DNA from: Aureimonas sp. ME7
Lineage (GTDB): Bacteria; Pseudomonadota; Alphaproteobacteria; Rhizobiales; Rhizobiaceae
Direction of reading: 5' to 3'
DNA: 64,000 nucleotides
Assembly (NCBI RefSeq): GCF_903970965.1
Contig: NZ_CAJCKW010000009.1
Coordinates: 1-64,000, forward strand
Made by a program: the position numbers and the translations under genes. Of this stretch, positions 16,652 to 26,691 are shown one piece after another (positions within the stretch are counted from its first letter, which is position 1; every line of letters starts with the position of its first letter). The notes under the pieces are model-generated. The model saw only the letters and a list, made by a program, of their open reading frames with translations, was not told where the DNA came from and did no database searches.

Positions 16652-17518
16652 ATGCGCTTCGCGCTGGTGACCTCCAGCTATCGGGGGGATTGGGATCGCT
16701 GCCGCCTCCTGTGCGACAGCGTGGATCGCTTCGTGTCGGGCCACGACTTCCACTACCTCCTGGTGGAGGAGGCAGACGTCGCCCTGTTTCGTCAGCTGGA
16801 GGGGCCCAAGCGGCGCGTCGTGTCGGAGCGCGATCTCCTGCCCTGGTGGCTGCGCCCGGTGCCCGATCCGCGCCGCCGGGGCCGGCGCCTCTGGTTGTCC
16901 CCGTTCGGGCCGGCCTTGAGCGGCTGGCACGTCCAGCAGCTTCGCCGTTTCGCGATGACGGCGGCGATGGGGGAGGAAGCGATGGTGTCGCTGGATTCCG
17001 ACGTCGTCTTCGTGAAACCCTTCGACGTCGGCACGCTGCACGAGGGCGGGCGCGTCGCCTTCTACCGGGTGCCGGACGGGATCGACGGCGTGCTGCCGCA
17101 CCTGCGGGCCGAGCACGAAGCCTGGAGCGTCCGGGCGGGCCAGCTTCTGGGAACGGAGGCGCCGAGTTCGGCCACCTATATCGGCACCCTGATCGCCTGG
17201 CGACGGGATACGGTTCGAGCGCTCCTCGCCCGGATCGAAGCCGTGGGCGGGCGCTCGGCGATGCGCCGGCTCGTCGCCTCGCGCACCCTGTCGGAATGCA
17301 CGATCTACGGACGGTTCGTCGACGAGGTGGAGGGGCACCCCGAGCGTCATGCGCCGACCGCTCTCCAACGCTGTGCCGTCTACTGGGACGGGCCGCCGCT
17401 CGACGCCGACGGCCTCGCCGCCTTTCTCGGCGGTCTGGCGGAGCATCAGGTCGCGGTCGGGCTCCAGTCCTTCACGGGAACCGATCCGACCCTGATCCGC
17501 CGTGCGGCGGGTCTCTAG
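16652..17518 (+). CDS. DUF6492 family protein, probable glycosyltransferase
   Basis: A 288-residue protein of the DUF6492 type, which resembles GT-A glycosyltransferases. The start MRFALVTSSYRGDWDRCRLLCDSV resembles a nucleotide-sugar binding Rossmann segment. MVSLDSDVVFVKPF near residue 110 contains a DSD that matches the DxD metal site of GT-A enzymes. Activity is inferred from these motifs and from its place in the polysaccharide cluster. Start options are the ATG at 16652 or a GTG at 16643 that would overlap the WecG stop as GTGA. Its TAG shares the palindromic CTAG with the stop of the convergent flippase gene. Confidence 0.75.
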   Translation: MRFALVTSSYRGDWDRCRLLCDSVDRFVSGHDFHYLLVEEADVALFRQLEGPKRRVVSERDLLPWWLRPVPDPRRRGRRLWLSPFGPALSGWHVQQLRRFAMTAAMGEEAMVSLDSDVVFVKPFDVGTLHEGGRVAFYRVPDGIDGVLPHLRAEHEAWSVRAGQLLGTEAPSSATYIGTLIAWRRDTVRALLARIEAVGGRSAMRRLVASRTLSECTIYGRFVDEVEGHPERHAPTALQRCAVYWDGPPLDADGLAAFLGGLAEHQVAVGLQSFTGTDPTLIRRAAGL

Positions 17519-18813
17519 CCGGCGACGGTCGCCGAGCGCAACCGACCGCCGCGGCGCATGTCGAGAACGAGATAGGTCGTCATCGCCGAGGCGAGCCATA
17601 GCGCCCCGAACACACCGTTCAGACCGATCACCCAGCCCGTGTCCGAGGCTGCCCCGTTGCCGAGGATCACCGCTAGGAACCCGGCCTTCAGGACGGTCAG
17701 GAAGGCGAGCACCGCAGCGCGAACCCCGGTCCGCCCTTGCGCATAGAGAAGCTCGCCCTCGTATTCCACGAGGTTGCGAAAGGCGGGAACCAGCAGCACC
17801 AGAAGCACGAGCGGCGCCGCGTCCGCGACATTGGTGCCGAGCAGCGTCGGCCGGATATGGAGGATCACCCCGAACGCGGCGAGGCCGCCGGCCGAGACCA
17901 GCGCGATGGCGCCCTCGATCCCCCAGCGCATGCGCCAGGAGTTGAGCCAGGCGGGCGAGCGCATCAGCTTCTGCACCACCATCATGTTGAACGAGCGCAC
18001 GGGCAGAGCGGTCAGGTCGATCAGGCGCATCAGCATGGCGTAGAGGCCGGCGATGTGCGGGCCGCCGAGCGACAGGACGAGCAGCTTGTCGAGTTCGGAC
18101 TGGAGATAGAACAGGACCTCGGCCCCCGCCACGGCGAAACTGTCGGCCGCGCGACGCTTGTAGAGATCGGGGCGCCAGCGCAGGCGCTGGCGTGGGTAGA
18201 GCGCGAGGATGCCACTGATCGCCGACACGGCGTTGGCGCCGAGATAGAACAGGCTCCAGCCGAGAAGCCCGCTTTGGGGGGCGAGGGCGGCGAAGAGTAC
18301 GGCGGCCAGCGCCTTCATTCCCGTTCCCACCACCACCAGAACCGAGGCGCGGCCGAAGCGGTTCATGCCGTTGTTGACGATGCACACGACTTCGAGCGCG
18401 CGCCAGCACACGACCTCGGCCGCGACGATGGCGGCGAAGGCGGCAAGGCCCATGTCGCCGGCGAACACCAGAACGAAGAACAGCGCGCCCGCCAGGACGA
18501 CCAGCGGCATCGACAGCGCGAAGGCCGCGAGAAGCCCCGCCGTGTAGGTGCCGACGAGGTGGGGCTTGCGCGTCGCCGCGCGGTAGAGCGGCGAGACGAA
18601 GCCGAGCCCGGCGATGCGCGACAGGACGATGCCGGTGGCCGAGGCCGTCGCGAACAGGCCGAAGGCCGACACGCTCAGGCTGTTGGCGACGGCGGTGAAA
18701 TAGAGAAGCGACAGAACCAGGCGCCCGCCGGAGCCGCCCAGGAGCTTGGCGTAGTCGCGCACGACCTTCAGCTTTGCTTCAAGACTTCCTGCCAGGAATG
18801 GCGACTGGAGCAT
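17515..18813 (-). CDS. Wzx-like polysaccharide flippase
   Basis: A 432-residue polytopic membrane protein with about 12 to 14 hydrophobic helices, resembling the oligosaccharide flippase/MVF group that moves undecaprenyl-linked sugar repeats across the inner membrane. Sequence in this group is poorly conserved, so the call rests on topology, length and position among glycosyltransferases and a chain-length protein. It is divergent from the GH10 gene with only 27 bases between the two start codons, and converges tail to tail with the DUF6492 gene. Confidence 0.8.
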   Translation of the reverse strand: MLQSPFLAGSLEAKLKVVRDYAKLLGGSGGRLVLSLLYFTAVANSLSVSAFGLFATASATGIVLSRIAGLGFVSPLYRAATRKPHLVGTYTAGLLAAFALSMPLVVLAGALFFVLVFAGDMGLAAFAAIVAAEVVCWRALEVVCIVNNGMNRFGRASVLVVVGTGMKALAAVLFAALAPQSGLLGWSLFYLGANAVSAISGILALYPRQRLRWRPDLYKRRAADSFAVAGAEVLFYLQSELDKLLVLSLGGPHIAGLYAMLMRLIDLTALPVRSFNMMVVQKLMRSPAWLNSWRMRWGIEGAIALVSAGGLAAFGVILHIRPTLLGTNVADAAPLVLLVLLVPAFRNLVEYEGELLYAQGRTGVRAAVLAFLTVLKAGFLAVILGNGAASDTGWVIGLNGVFGALWLASAMTTYLVLDMRRGGRLRSATVAG

Positions 18814-18840
18814 CGAGACACCTTGGAGGGCTGCGGCGTG

Positions 18841-19959
18841 ATGACGCGAAATCCGTTCGACGCCGTCCGTAGCACGCCGCCTTTCGCCGGTGATAGACCG
18901 TCGAGCTTAACGCGCCGTTCGCTGCTGGCGGGAGGCGCTGCGGCCTTCATGGCCGGCCCGCTGCCGGCGCGAGCGTCGAGCTCGCCCGGAGCGATTCCCT
19001 TCGGCGCGGCGATCCAGTCCGACTTTTTCGACGCCGACCCGGACTATCGCGCGCTGTTCACGCGCGAATGCGATCTCGTCCTGCCGATGAACGAGCTGAA
19101 GTTCGCGCTTCTCCGGCCGACCCGCGAGACCTTCGCCTTCGAGGCGGCCGACCGGATGGTGGATTTCGCACGGGCCAACGGACAGGCCTCGCGCGGTCAC
19201 ACGTTCGTCTGGTGGTCCACCAACCCGGACTGGTTGGAGGCGATCGAGGACGAGGGGCAAGCCGAGCGCGTTCTCGTCGAGCATATCGAGCGCGTCGCCG
19301 ACCGGTATCGAGGGCGCTTGTCGAGCTGGGACGTGGTGAACGAGGTGATCGCCCACGACCCGGACGAGGACGGCGGCCCGTTGCGCGACACGTTCTGGCT
19401 TCGGCGCCTCGGGCCCCGCCACATCCCGCTGGCCTTCCGGACGGCAGCGCGGATCGACCCCGCCGCGCGTCTCGTCCTCAACGACTACGACCTCGAGTTT
19501 CGCGGGCCCCGCTTCGACACGCGCCGGGCGATCGCGCTCGGCATCGTGCGCCAGCTTCAGGATGCCGGCATCCGCATCGACGCCGTCGGCATCCAGGGCC
19601 ACCTCTACGCGCATCAGGAGATCGACGTCGAGGCGCTCGCCCGGTTCGGGCGCGACCTCAAGGCACTGGGGGTCGGGCTTCTGGCCAGCGAGCTCGACGT
19701 CATCGACTTCCAGGTGCCCGGCGATGCCGAGGCGATCGACGCGGCGGCGGGTAAGGTCGTGTCCGATTTCCTCGATGGGCTCATTGGCGGGCAGCGGCCG
19801 GAGGCCGTCGTCACCTGGGGGCTGACCGACCGCTATTCCTGGGTCGGCGACGCCATGCCGCGCGCTGACGGCCGGCCCTGCCGGCCGCTCCCCTTCGATG
19901 CCGAGCTAAGGCCGAAGCCCTGGTACGGCGAGCTCCGGCGGCGGCTGGCGCGAGGCTGA
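18841..19959 (+). CDS. exported GH10 glycoside hydrolase (endo-1,4-beta-xylanase family)
   Basis: A 372-residue single-domain GH10 enzyme. An N-terminal twin-arginine type signal (SLTRRSLLAGGAAAFMAG, Arg25-Arg26, probable cleavage after ARA) points to export in a folded state. The (beta/alpha)8 barrel carries the catalytic acid/base Glu168 in WDVVNE and the nucleophile Glu284 in ASELDV, with the conserved GHTFVWW and VGIQGHLY blocks. GH10 members cleave beta-1,4-xylan and sometimes related glucans. Its position between a flippase and a chain-length regulator suggests that it trims or releases the cell's own exopolysaccharide, but plant xylan as a substrate cannot be excluded. No carbohydrate-binding module is attached. 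GGAGG precedes the ATG at 18841. Confidence 0.9.
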   Translation: MTRNPFDAVRSTPPFAGDRPSSLTRRSLLAGGAAAFMAGPLPARASSSPGAIPFGAAIQSDFFDADPDYRALFTRECDLVLPMNELKFALLRPTRETFAFEAADRMVDFARANGQASRGHTFVWWSTNPDWLEAIEDEGQAERVLVEHIERVADRYRGRLSSWDVVNEVIAHDPDEDGGPLRDTFWLRRLGPRHIPLAFRTAARIDPAARLVLNDYDLEFRGPRFDTRRAIALGIVRQLQDAGIRIDAVGIQGHLYAHQEIDVEALARFGRDLKALGVGLLASELDVIDFQVPGDAEAIDAAAGKVVSDFLDGLIGGQRPEAVVTWGLTDRYSWVGDAMPRADGRPCRPLPFDAELRPKPWYGELRRRLARG

Positions 19960-20062
19960 CGCTGGGGAAGGGCGCTGTTTCGAGAATTAACGCTTTCTTT
20001 GCCATGATGCCGGAAAGCTGGACCCGTCGCAGTTGCGCCGTCCCGATCCAGGACCCTTTCCG

Positions 20063-22054
20063 ATGTTCTACGCCGAAAGTGCCGAGTCCCGTCCCGCTTC
20101 CCGCTGGGACCCTGCGCCGGCCGGCGAGGGGGCGACGAAGAGTTTCCTCGATCCCGCCTATCTCGCCGGCGCCGTCTGGCGCGCGCGCACTCTGATCCTC
20201 GTCATGGGTGTGCTCGGCGCGGTGGCGGCGGGCGCCGTCGCCATGTCGAGCCCGAAGCAATACACGGCCGCGACGCAGATCGTGCTCGACCCGCGCGATC
20301 TCAACCTCGTGCAGAACGAGGTCGCACCGACCGCCAACGGTCTCAACACGGAAGCGGCGCTGGCGCTGATCGAAAGCCAGATCGCGGTGATCACCTCGGG
20401 CAGCGTCCTCGGACGCGTCGTGGACGAGGCGAACCTCACCGCCGATCCCGAATTCGGCGGGGCCGCCCGCTCCACTTGGCTGTCGCGCCTTTCCGCGACG
20501 CTGACCGCGATCTCGGCCGACGAGCCGGAAAATGCCGTGCGCGACCGCAAGCAGCGCACGATCAACCTCCTGCAGCGGCACGTCACCGCCACGCGCAACC
20601 CCAACAGCTTCGTGATCAACCTTTCGGTCTCCAGCGAGGACCCGGAAAAGGCCGCGCGCCTCGCCAACCTGACGACCGAGATCTTCATCGCCGAGCAAGG
20701 GCGCGCCCAGTCCGAGCTGGCCCGCCGGGCGACGGCGTCCCTGTCCTCACGCCTCGCCGAATTGCGCGCGCGGGTGGTCGAGTCCGAAGACGCGGTGGAA
20801 GCCTACAAGGCGAAGAACCAGCTCGTCGGCGTCGGCGGACGGTTGATCGACGACGAGTTCATCACCCGCATCAACAACCAGCTTGCGGACGTGCGCACAC
20901 AGATCACGGCGCTCAACGTGCGCGCCCGCTCGCTGCGCGAGGCAAGCGTCGAGGACGTCGCGTCCGGCTCCTTTCCCGAAGGGCTGAACGCCGAGTCGCT
21001 CCTGCGCCTGCGCCAGATCTATTCGGAAGCGGCGCAGAACCAAGCGGTCCTCGCCACCCGCCTCGGCCCCCGCCATCCCCAGCGCATCGCGGCCGACCAG
21101 GCCGTTTCCACCGCGCGCCGCGCCATCCAGACCGAGCTGTCGCGCATCGTCGCCTCGGCCCAGACCGAACTGGCCCGCGCCCAGGCGACGGAGGCGGACC
21201 TTTCCACCCAGATCGAGACGCTGCGCTCGCGCCAGATCGAGACGAGCGGCGCCTTCGTGCGCCTGCGCGAGTTGGAGCGGGAGGTCGACGCCTCGCGCGC
21301 GGTCTACGAGGCCTATCTCCTGCGCACGCGCCAGACCAGCGAGCAGGAAAGCCTGAACTCGGCCAACGTGCGCGTGATCTCGGACGCCAGCGTGCCGTTC
21401 CAGCCGTCCAGCCTGTCGCGCAAGATCGTCGTCGTCGTGGGTCTGATCCTCGGCCTTGGTGTCGGCATCGCGCTGGCGCTGGGGCTCGCGATCCTTTCCT
21501 TGTTCCGCAACGGCCGGCAACGCGTGCCGGAATCCGCGACCGCTGCCGCCGCCTCCGATCGCCTGCGCGCGCAAAGGAACGAAGCCCAGCCTGAACCCGC
21601 CATGGCCGAGGCGAGCGCGCACGAACCTTCGCCCGCCGCCGCCCGGACGCAGGCGTTCGCCCCGGCCGATGACTTTCATCCGACCGCCCCGCAGCTTCCC
21701 GAGCGCGCCGAGGAGGCGGAGGCGCCGGGAATGGAGGATTGGGCCGGCGACTGGTCGCTGCGCGGCGCGCTGGGAGACGCCGAGCCGCCGGGCGACGCCG
21801 TGCCGGACGAGGACGCGATGGAGCCATCGCCCGCCAGCGACATCGAGGAGCGCCGGGACGCCCTGCGCCGCCGCATCCGGGAACTTGGCGAACGCCGCTT
21901 TCCGTTGGGCGGGGCGAGCGGGGAAAGGGAAACGAGCGCGACGGGCGAGGCGCTGCCGCGCGACGAGCGCCGCGAGCGGATCAGCTTGCGGCTCGCCGCC
22001 GCACGCCAGCGCCGCATGGCAGGGGAAGACGAGCCCGCCACCCCCGAAGCATGA
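20063..22054 (+). CDS. Wzz/GumC-family polysaccharide chain-length protein with long C-terminal tail
   Basis: A 663-residue inner-membrane polysaccharide co-polymerase that should set exopolysaccharide chain length and couple polymerisation to export. Helix 1 is near residues 42-62. The Wzz domain follows (YTAATQIVLDPRDLNLV), then a long periplasmic coiled-coil region (about 200-430) ending in the conserved LRELEREVDASRAVYEAYLLRTRQ, and helix 2 near 455-482. The remaining 181 residues are an Ala/Pro/Glu/Arg-rich cytoplasmic tail. They contain no Walker A motif and no tyrosine cluster, so this is not a fused bacterial tyrosine kinase. The start at 20063 gives the normal N-terminus. Confidence 0.88.
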   Translation: MFYAESAESRPASRWDPAPAGEGATKSFLDPAYLAGAVWRARTLILVMGVLGAVAAGAVAMSSPKQYTAATQIVLDPRDLNLVQNEVAPTANGLNTEAALALIESQIAVITSGSVLGRVVDEANLTADPEFGGAARSTWLSRLSATLTAISADEPENAVRDRKQRTINLLQRHVTATRNPNSFVINLSVSSEDPEKAARLANLTTEIFIAEQGRAQSELARRATASLSSRLAELRARVVESEDAVEAYKAKNQLVGVGGRLIDDEFITRINNQLADVRTQITALNVRARSLREASVEDVASGSFPEGLNAESLLRLRQIYSEAAQNQAVLATRLGPRHPQRIAADQAVSTARRAIQTELSRIVASAQTELARAQATEADLSTQIETLRSRQIETSGAFVRLRELEREVDASRAVYEAYLLRTRQTSEQESLNSANVRVISDASVPFQPSSLSRKIVVVVGLILGLGVGIALALGLAILSLFRNGRQRVPESATAAAASDRLRAQRNEAQPEPAMAEASAHEPSPAAARTQAFAPADDFHPTAPQLPERAEEAEAPGMEDWAGDWSLRGALGDAEPPGDAVPDEDAMEPSPASDIEERRDALRRRIRELGERRFPLGGASGERETSATGEALPRDERRERISLRLAAARQRRMAGEDEPATPEA

Positions 22055-22066
22055 ACGAGCGCCGGT

Positions 22067-24016
22067 TCAGGCGCCCGGCGCGTCGAGAAGAACCGGCCCG
22101 CCGTTCGTGGCCGCGATGCGCGTGCGCCCATATTCGGGCACGATCGCGCACAAGATTTCCACCGCGCGGGCCGCATCGCCATCGCCGAGCGCCCGCTCCA
22201 CCGCCTCGAAACGCGAGCGCAGGAAGCTGAGGTCGGACACGCGCGATCGGGCGATCAGGAGGCCGGGGAGCCCGGTATCCTCGCGCGTTTCGCCTTCGCC
22301 GAAGAGCTCCTCGTAGAGCTTCTCGCCCTTGCGAAGGCCGGTGAACTCGATCGCAATGTCGGTATGCGGGCGCAGGCCCGCCAGCTGGATCAGCCGCTCG
22401 GCAAGCTCCACGATGCGGATCGGCCGGCCCATGTCGAGAACGAAGATCTGGCCCTCCGCCGCCCGGTCCGCGATCCCGTGTCCCGCGGCATGGAGGATCA
22501 GCCGTGAAGCTTCCGGAATGGTCATGAAGAAGCGCTCGATGTCCGGGTGCGTCACCGTCAGCGGGCCGCCGCGCCCGAGCTGGCTCTGGAACAGCGGGAT
22601 GACGGAGCCCGCCGAACCCATGACGTTGCCGAAGCGCACGGTCATGAAGCGCGTGCCGCCGCCCGCCAGATCCAGCGCCTGACAATAGGCTTCCGCCGCC
22701 CGCTTGGTGGCGCCCATGACGTTGGTCGGGTTCACCGCCTTGTCGGTCGACACCATGACGAAGGCCATGGCGCCGCAGGCGAGCGCCGCGTCCGCGACGT
22801 TGCGCGAGCCCAGAAGATTGGTCTCGATGCCCTCCAGCGGGTTTTCCTCGACGAGCGGCACGTGCTTGAGGGCGGCCGCGTGAAAGATCACCTCCGGGCG
22901 CCACTGCGCAAACGTCGTCATGATCCGCTCGCGCTGGCGCACGTCGGCCACGCGCTCCACCACCGGTACGTTCGGAAAGTTCTCGGCCATGCGGCGGCCG
23001 ATCGAGTAGAGGTTGAACTCGCCCGCATCGACCAGGAGAAGCCGGCTCGGTCCGAACGAGGCGATCTGCGCGACGAGCTCGGAGCCGATCGAGCCGCCAG
23101 CCCCGGTCACGGCGATGCAGCGCCCCTGGATCAGCCCGCTGACCTCGCCGATATCGAGCCGGATCTCGCGGCGGCCGAGAAGGTCCTCCAACGACACGGG
23201 CAGGACCTCGATCGGCGTGTCGCCGAGATCGCCGGCGCGCGAAATGTCGGGCAGGCGCTTGACCGCGATCTTCAAAGGCGCGGCGACCTCGACGACCTCC
23301 GACAGCTCGGGCGGCGACACATGGCCCTTGGCGACGATGAGCTGGGTGAGGGGGGTGGCCGAAAGCTCGGCGCGCCGGGCAATCTCGGGAAGGTCGGCGA
23401 GCGAGCCGAGCACCTTCACTCCGTGCAGATGGCGCCCCTGGTTCTTCGCCTTGTCGTCGACGAGGCCGACGATGTGCACCCCGTGATGGGAGCGCCGCGC
23501 GTCGCGGATGAAAAGGTCGGCATTGTCGGTGAAGCCGTAGAGGACGACGTTCTCGGTCGGTACGCGGATGCCGCTCGTGTCGAAGAAGCGCGCGGACAGA
23601 CCGCGTTCTTTCCACAGGCGATATGCGAGACGCGGGCCGCCGAGGCCCACGATCATGATGAACCAGGTCATCACCAGCGAGGAGCGCGGCAGGTAGAGGC
23701 CGCGAAACAGGATGAAATGGCCGACCAGAAACACGACGTTGATCGCCGTCACCGCCTTGACGATCGACAGGACGTCGAGAAGCGAGGCGTAGCGCCAGGC
23801 GCCGCTGTTGAGCGAGAAGAGCGGGAACATCGCCGCCGACAGGAGCGTGAAGGCGACGACGAGCGACCAGATCTGCCAGTAGCCGAACAGCGCGGTGAAG
23901 CCGAAGGCCAGCCCCATCGACAGGGATATCGCGATCGCCGCGATCAGGACGTCATGGACGATGCCGAGCGAGCGGAACGACCCTCTAGGCAGGGAGAAGG
24001 GAAGGCGAGGCTGCAT
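22067..24016 (-). CDS. CapD/WbpM-like nucleoside-diphosphate sugar 4,6-dehydratase
   Basis: A 649-residue membrane-anchored sugar-nucleotide dehydratase. Four N-terminal helices (within residues 20-140) precede a first Rossmann-like CoA-binding segment ([14 protein letters not shown]). The second, catalytic SDR domain has the NAD site [11 protein letters not shown] and the active-site region [17 protein letters not shown]. In it the usual Tyr of YxxxK is replaced by Met (MGATK), as in WbpM and PglF. Such enzymes convert UDP-GlcNAc to its 4-keto-6-deoxy form, the entry to deoxy-amino sugars. It is convergent with the chain-length gene. The ATG at 24016 is chosen over a longer frame that lacks family similarity. 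Confidence 0.92.
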   Translation of the reverse strand: MQPRLPFSLPRGSFRSLGIVHDVLIAAIAISLSMGLAFGFTALFGYWQIWSLVVAFTLLSAAMFPLFSLNSGAWRYASLLDVLSIVKAVTAINVVFLVGHFILFRGLYLPRSSLVMTWFIMIVGLGGPRLAYRLWKERGLSARFFDTSGIRVPTENVVLYGFTDNADLFIRDARRSHHGVHIVGLVDDKAKNQGRHLHGVKVLGSLADLPEIARRAELSATPLTQLIVAKGHVSPPELSEVVEVAAPLKIAVKRLPDISRAGDLGDTPIEVLPVSLEDLLGRREIRLDIGEVSGLIQGRCIAVTGAGGSIGSELVAQIASFGPSRLLLVDAGEFNLYSIGRRMAENFPNVPVVERVADVRQRERIMTTFAQWRPEVIFHAAALKHVPLVEENPLEGIETNLLGSRNVADAALACGAMAFVMVSTDKAVNPTNVMGATKRAAEAYCQALDLAGGGTRFMTVRFGNVMGSAGSVIPLFQSQLGRGGPLTVTHPDIERFFMTIPEASRLILHAAGHGIADRAAEGQIFVLDMGRPIRIVELAERLIQLAGLRPHTDIAIEFTGLRKGEKLYEELFGEGETREDTGLPGLLIARSRVSDLSFLRSRFEAVERALGDGDAARAVEILCAIVPEYGRTRIAATNGGPVLLDAPGA

Positions 24017-24133
24017 TCGGTTGTCCGCGTCGTCGAGGCGCGCAAGCCGCCGGGCGGCCCCGCTCGAGCCCACCTCTAGCCGATCCGGGCGGGCCCTGTC
24101 ACGCAAGGCCGGTTTCGGCCGGCGCGGGGGCGC

Positions 24134-25948
24134 TCAGAAGACGCTGGCGCCCGTGTCGGCGGTGCCGACCGCGCGGCGGAACACGGCGAAGAGGTCGCGC
24201 CCGAGGCCCGTCTCGTTGGCCGAGAGATCGGCCTCGGCATTGGGCCGGCGCGCGAACTCGGCCGGGTCCACCAGGACTTCCAGCGTACCCGCCTCGCCGT
24301 CGAGCCGGATCAGGTCGCCGTCGCGGATCTTGCCGATCGGGCCGCCGTCCAGCGCTTCGGGCGTCACGTGGATCGCCGCCGGCACCTTACCGGACGCGCC
24401 CGACATGCGTCCGTCGGTGACGAGCGCCACGCGCTGCCCCCGATCCTGGAGGACGCCGAGCGAGGGGGTGAGCTTGTGAAGCTCGGGCATGCCGTTGGAC
24501 TTCGGACCCTGGAAGCGGACGACGGCGACGAAGTCGCCGGTCAGTTCGCCCGCCTTGAAGGCGCGCTGCAACTCGTCCTGATCGTGGAACACGCGAGCCG
24601 GCGCTTCGACCACGCGCTTCTCCGGCTTCACGGCCGAAACCTTGATCACCGCCTTGCCCATGTTTCCCGACAGCATGCGAAGGCCGCCGTTTTCCGAGAA
24701 CGGCTGATCGGCGGTGGTGAGCACCTTGGGGTCGCCGCTGAGCTCGGGCGTCGGCGTTCGAACGACCTGTCCGTCCTCCCCGAGCTTGGCCTCGACCGTA
24801 TACGAAGACAGGCCCGTACCCCAGGCCGTGCGCACGTCGTCGTGCAGGAGGCCGTGGCCGAGAAGCTCGCGGATCAGGAAGCCCATGCCGCCGGCCGCCT
24901 GGAAATGGTTCACGTCGGCGAGGCCGTTCGGGTAGACGCGGGCGAGCAGCGGCGTGATCTCGGACAGTTCCGAAATGTCGGCCCAGGTCAACTTGATGCC
25001 GGCCGCCGCCGCCATGGCGACGAGATGCAGCGTGTGGTTCGTGGAGCCGCCGGTGGCATGAAGGCCGACGACGCCGTTCACCACCGCCCGCTCGTCCACC
25101 ACGAGGCCGGCGGGCGTGTATTCGTTGCCGAGCGCGGTGATGGCGAGCGCGCGACGTGTCGCTTCACGCGTCAGCGCGTCGCGCAAGGGCGTGTTCGGGT
25201 TGACGAAGGAGGAGCCCGGCGTGTGGAGCCCCATGATCTCCATCAGCATCTGGTTGGAGTTGGCCGTGCCGTAGAAGGTGCAGGTGCCGGGGCCGTGATA
25301 GCTCTTCGACTCCGCCTCCAGCAGCGCGTCGCGCCCGACCTTGCCTTCGGCGTAGAGCTGGCGCACCCGCGCCTTCTCGTCGTTGGGCAGGCCCGATGTC
25401 ATCGGGCCGGCGGGCACGAAGATCGCCGGCAGGTGGCCAAAGGACAAAGCGGCGATGACGAGCCCCGGCACGATCTTGTCGCAGACGCCGAGATATACGG
25501 CGGCGTCGAACATGTCGTGGCTGAGGCCGACAGCGGCCGACATGGCGATGACGTCGCGCGAGAAGAGCGACAGCTCCATCCCCGTCTGCCCTTGCGTGAC
25601 CCCGTCGCACATGGCGGGCACGGCGCCCGCGACCTGCGCCGTGGCGCCGGCTTCGCGCGCGGTCTGGCGGATGATCTCGGGATAGGTCTCGAACGGCTGG
25701 TGGGCCGAGAGCATGTCGTTGTAGGAGGTGATGATGCCGAGGTTGAGCGTCCGGTCGCCGATCAGACGCTCCTTGTCGGTCGGGCCGCAGGCGGCAAAGC
25801 CATGGGCGAGATTGCCGCAGTTGAGGGCGGAGCGCTTGGGCGCGGTCGCGGCCTTCTGCCGGATGCGCGCGAGATAAGGCTCGCGCGTCGGAGCGGAGCG
25901 CTCGCGGATCCGGTCGGTGATGTCTTCGATACGGCGATCGGCGGACAT
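24134..25948 (-). CDS. edd: phosphogluconate dehydratase
   Basis: A 604-residue IlvD/Edd family enzyme that dehydrates 6-phosphogluconate to 2-keto-3-deoxy-6-phosphogluconate, the first dedicated step of the Entner-Doudoroff pathway. The cysteines expected for its iron-sulfur cluster are visible in NCGNLAHG, in VCDKIVPG and in [14 protein letters not shown]. The C-terminal signature [12 protein letters not shown] is complete. It is the last gene of zwf-pgl-edd, 33 bases after pgl. The aldolase gene (eda) is not in this window. Confidence 0.97.
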   Translation of the reverse strand: MSADRRIEDITDRIRERSAPTREPYLARIRQKAATAPKRSALNCGNLAHGFAACGPTDKERLIGDRTLNLGIITSYNDMLSAHQPFETYPEIIRQTAREAGATAQVAGAVPAMCDGVTQGQTGMELSLFSRDVIAMSAAVGLSHDMFDAAVYLGVCDKIVPGLVIAALSFGHLPAIFVPAGPMTSGLPNDEKARVRQLYAEGKVGRDALLEAESKSYHGPGTCTFYGTANSNQMLMEIMGLHTPGSSFVNPNTPLRDALTREATRRALAITALGNEYTPAGLVVDERAVVNGVVGLHATGGSTNHTLHLVAMAAAAGIKLTWADISELSEITPLLARVYPNGLADVNHFQAAGGMGFLIRELLGHGLLHDDVRTAWGTGLSSYTVEAKLGEDGQVVRTPTPELSGDPKVLTTADQPFSENGGLRMLSGNMGKAVIKVSAVKPEKRVVEAPARVFHDQDELQRAFKAGELTGDFVAVVRFQGPKSNGMPELHKLTPSLGVLQDRGQRVALVTDGRMSGASGKVPAAIHVTPEALDGGPIGKIRDGDLIRLDGEAGTLEVLVDPAEFARRPNAEADLSANETGLGRDLFAVFRRAVGTADTGASVF

Positions 25949-25981
25949 GGCGTCAACCCTTCGGGATGGAAAGGGCGCCCT

Positions 25982-26683
25982 TCAGGGCGCCCAGAAGATC
26001 TGCAGCGGCTCGGCCCGCTCGCCCCTAAGGACGGAGCGCACGGGCATGTCCTCGACCGGACCCTTGCCGCAGGCACGCTGCAGCGTCGCGCGCTTGTCCT
26101 CGCCCTCGATGTGGAGCGCTAGGAACCGCGCTTCCAGAAGGAAGGGGAGGGTCAGCGTGACGCGTGGCTCGCCGGCGCCAGGGGCCTCGATCGCGATGAC
26201 CCGGTGCGGGCCGTTCGGATCGATCGCTTGCGGCAGCCGGTCGGCACCTGGAAAGAAGGACGCCGTGTGCCCGTCGTTGCCCATGCCCAGAATCGCCGCA
26301 TCGAAGGGGCGGGGCAGGGCGGAGAAGCGCGCGGACAAGGCGTCCTCGGCTTCGGCTGCCGAGGGGCCGTCCACGAAGATCGGCTCGAGATGGGCCGCGG
26401 CGGCGCGCCCCGTTAGGAGGTTTTCGCGCACCAGCCTCGTGTTGGAGCGATCGCTCGTCTCGCTCACCCAGCGCTCGTCGACGAGGCACACGGTGACATG
26501 GGCCCACTCGAGATCGACGTTCGCCAGCGCGGCGAAGAAGCGCTTGGGCGTCGAGCCGCCCGAAACGGCCAGAACCGCCGAGCCGCGTGTCGCGATGCCG
26601 CCGGCCAGAACCGCCGCGACGCCGGTGGCGAGCGCCTCGGCGAGCGCCTCACGCGTCGGATAGTCGTGCTCGCGGATCGTCAT
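25982..26683 (-). CDS. pgl: 6-phosphogluconolactonase
   Basis: A 233-residue enzyme of the NagB/DevB fold that hydrolyses 6-phosphogluconolactone to 6-phosphogluconate. The motifs are LAVSGGSTPKRFFAAL (phosphate binding), VCLVDERWV and FDAAILGMGNDGHTASFFPGA, the last containing the catalytic His. It lies eight bases after zwf and 33 bases before edd, in pathway order. The ATG at 26683 is chosen because the frame upstream lies inside zwf and has no family similarity. Confidence 0.96.
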   Translation of the reverse strand: MTIREHDYPTREALAEALATGVAAVLAGGIATRGSAVLAVSGGSTPKRFFAALANVDLEWAHVTVCLVDERWVSETSDRSNTRLVRENLLTGRAAAAHLEPIFVDGPSAAEAEDALSARFSALPRPFDAAILGMGNDGHTASFFPGADRLPQAIDPNGPHRVIAIEAPGAGEPRVTLTLPFLLEARFLALHIEGEDKRATLQRACGKGPVEDMPVRSVLRGERAEPLQIFWAP

Positions 26684-26691
26684 CGCCCGCC

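Noticed and set aside
17737-18840. Long plus-strand frame antisense to the flippase, continuous with the GH10 frame
   Set aside because: The portion before 18841 is Arg/Gln/Glu-rich and unrelated to GH10. The glycanase begins at its own ATG with GGAGG and a Tat signal.
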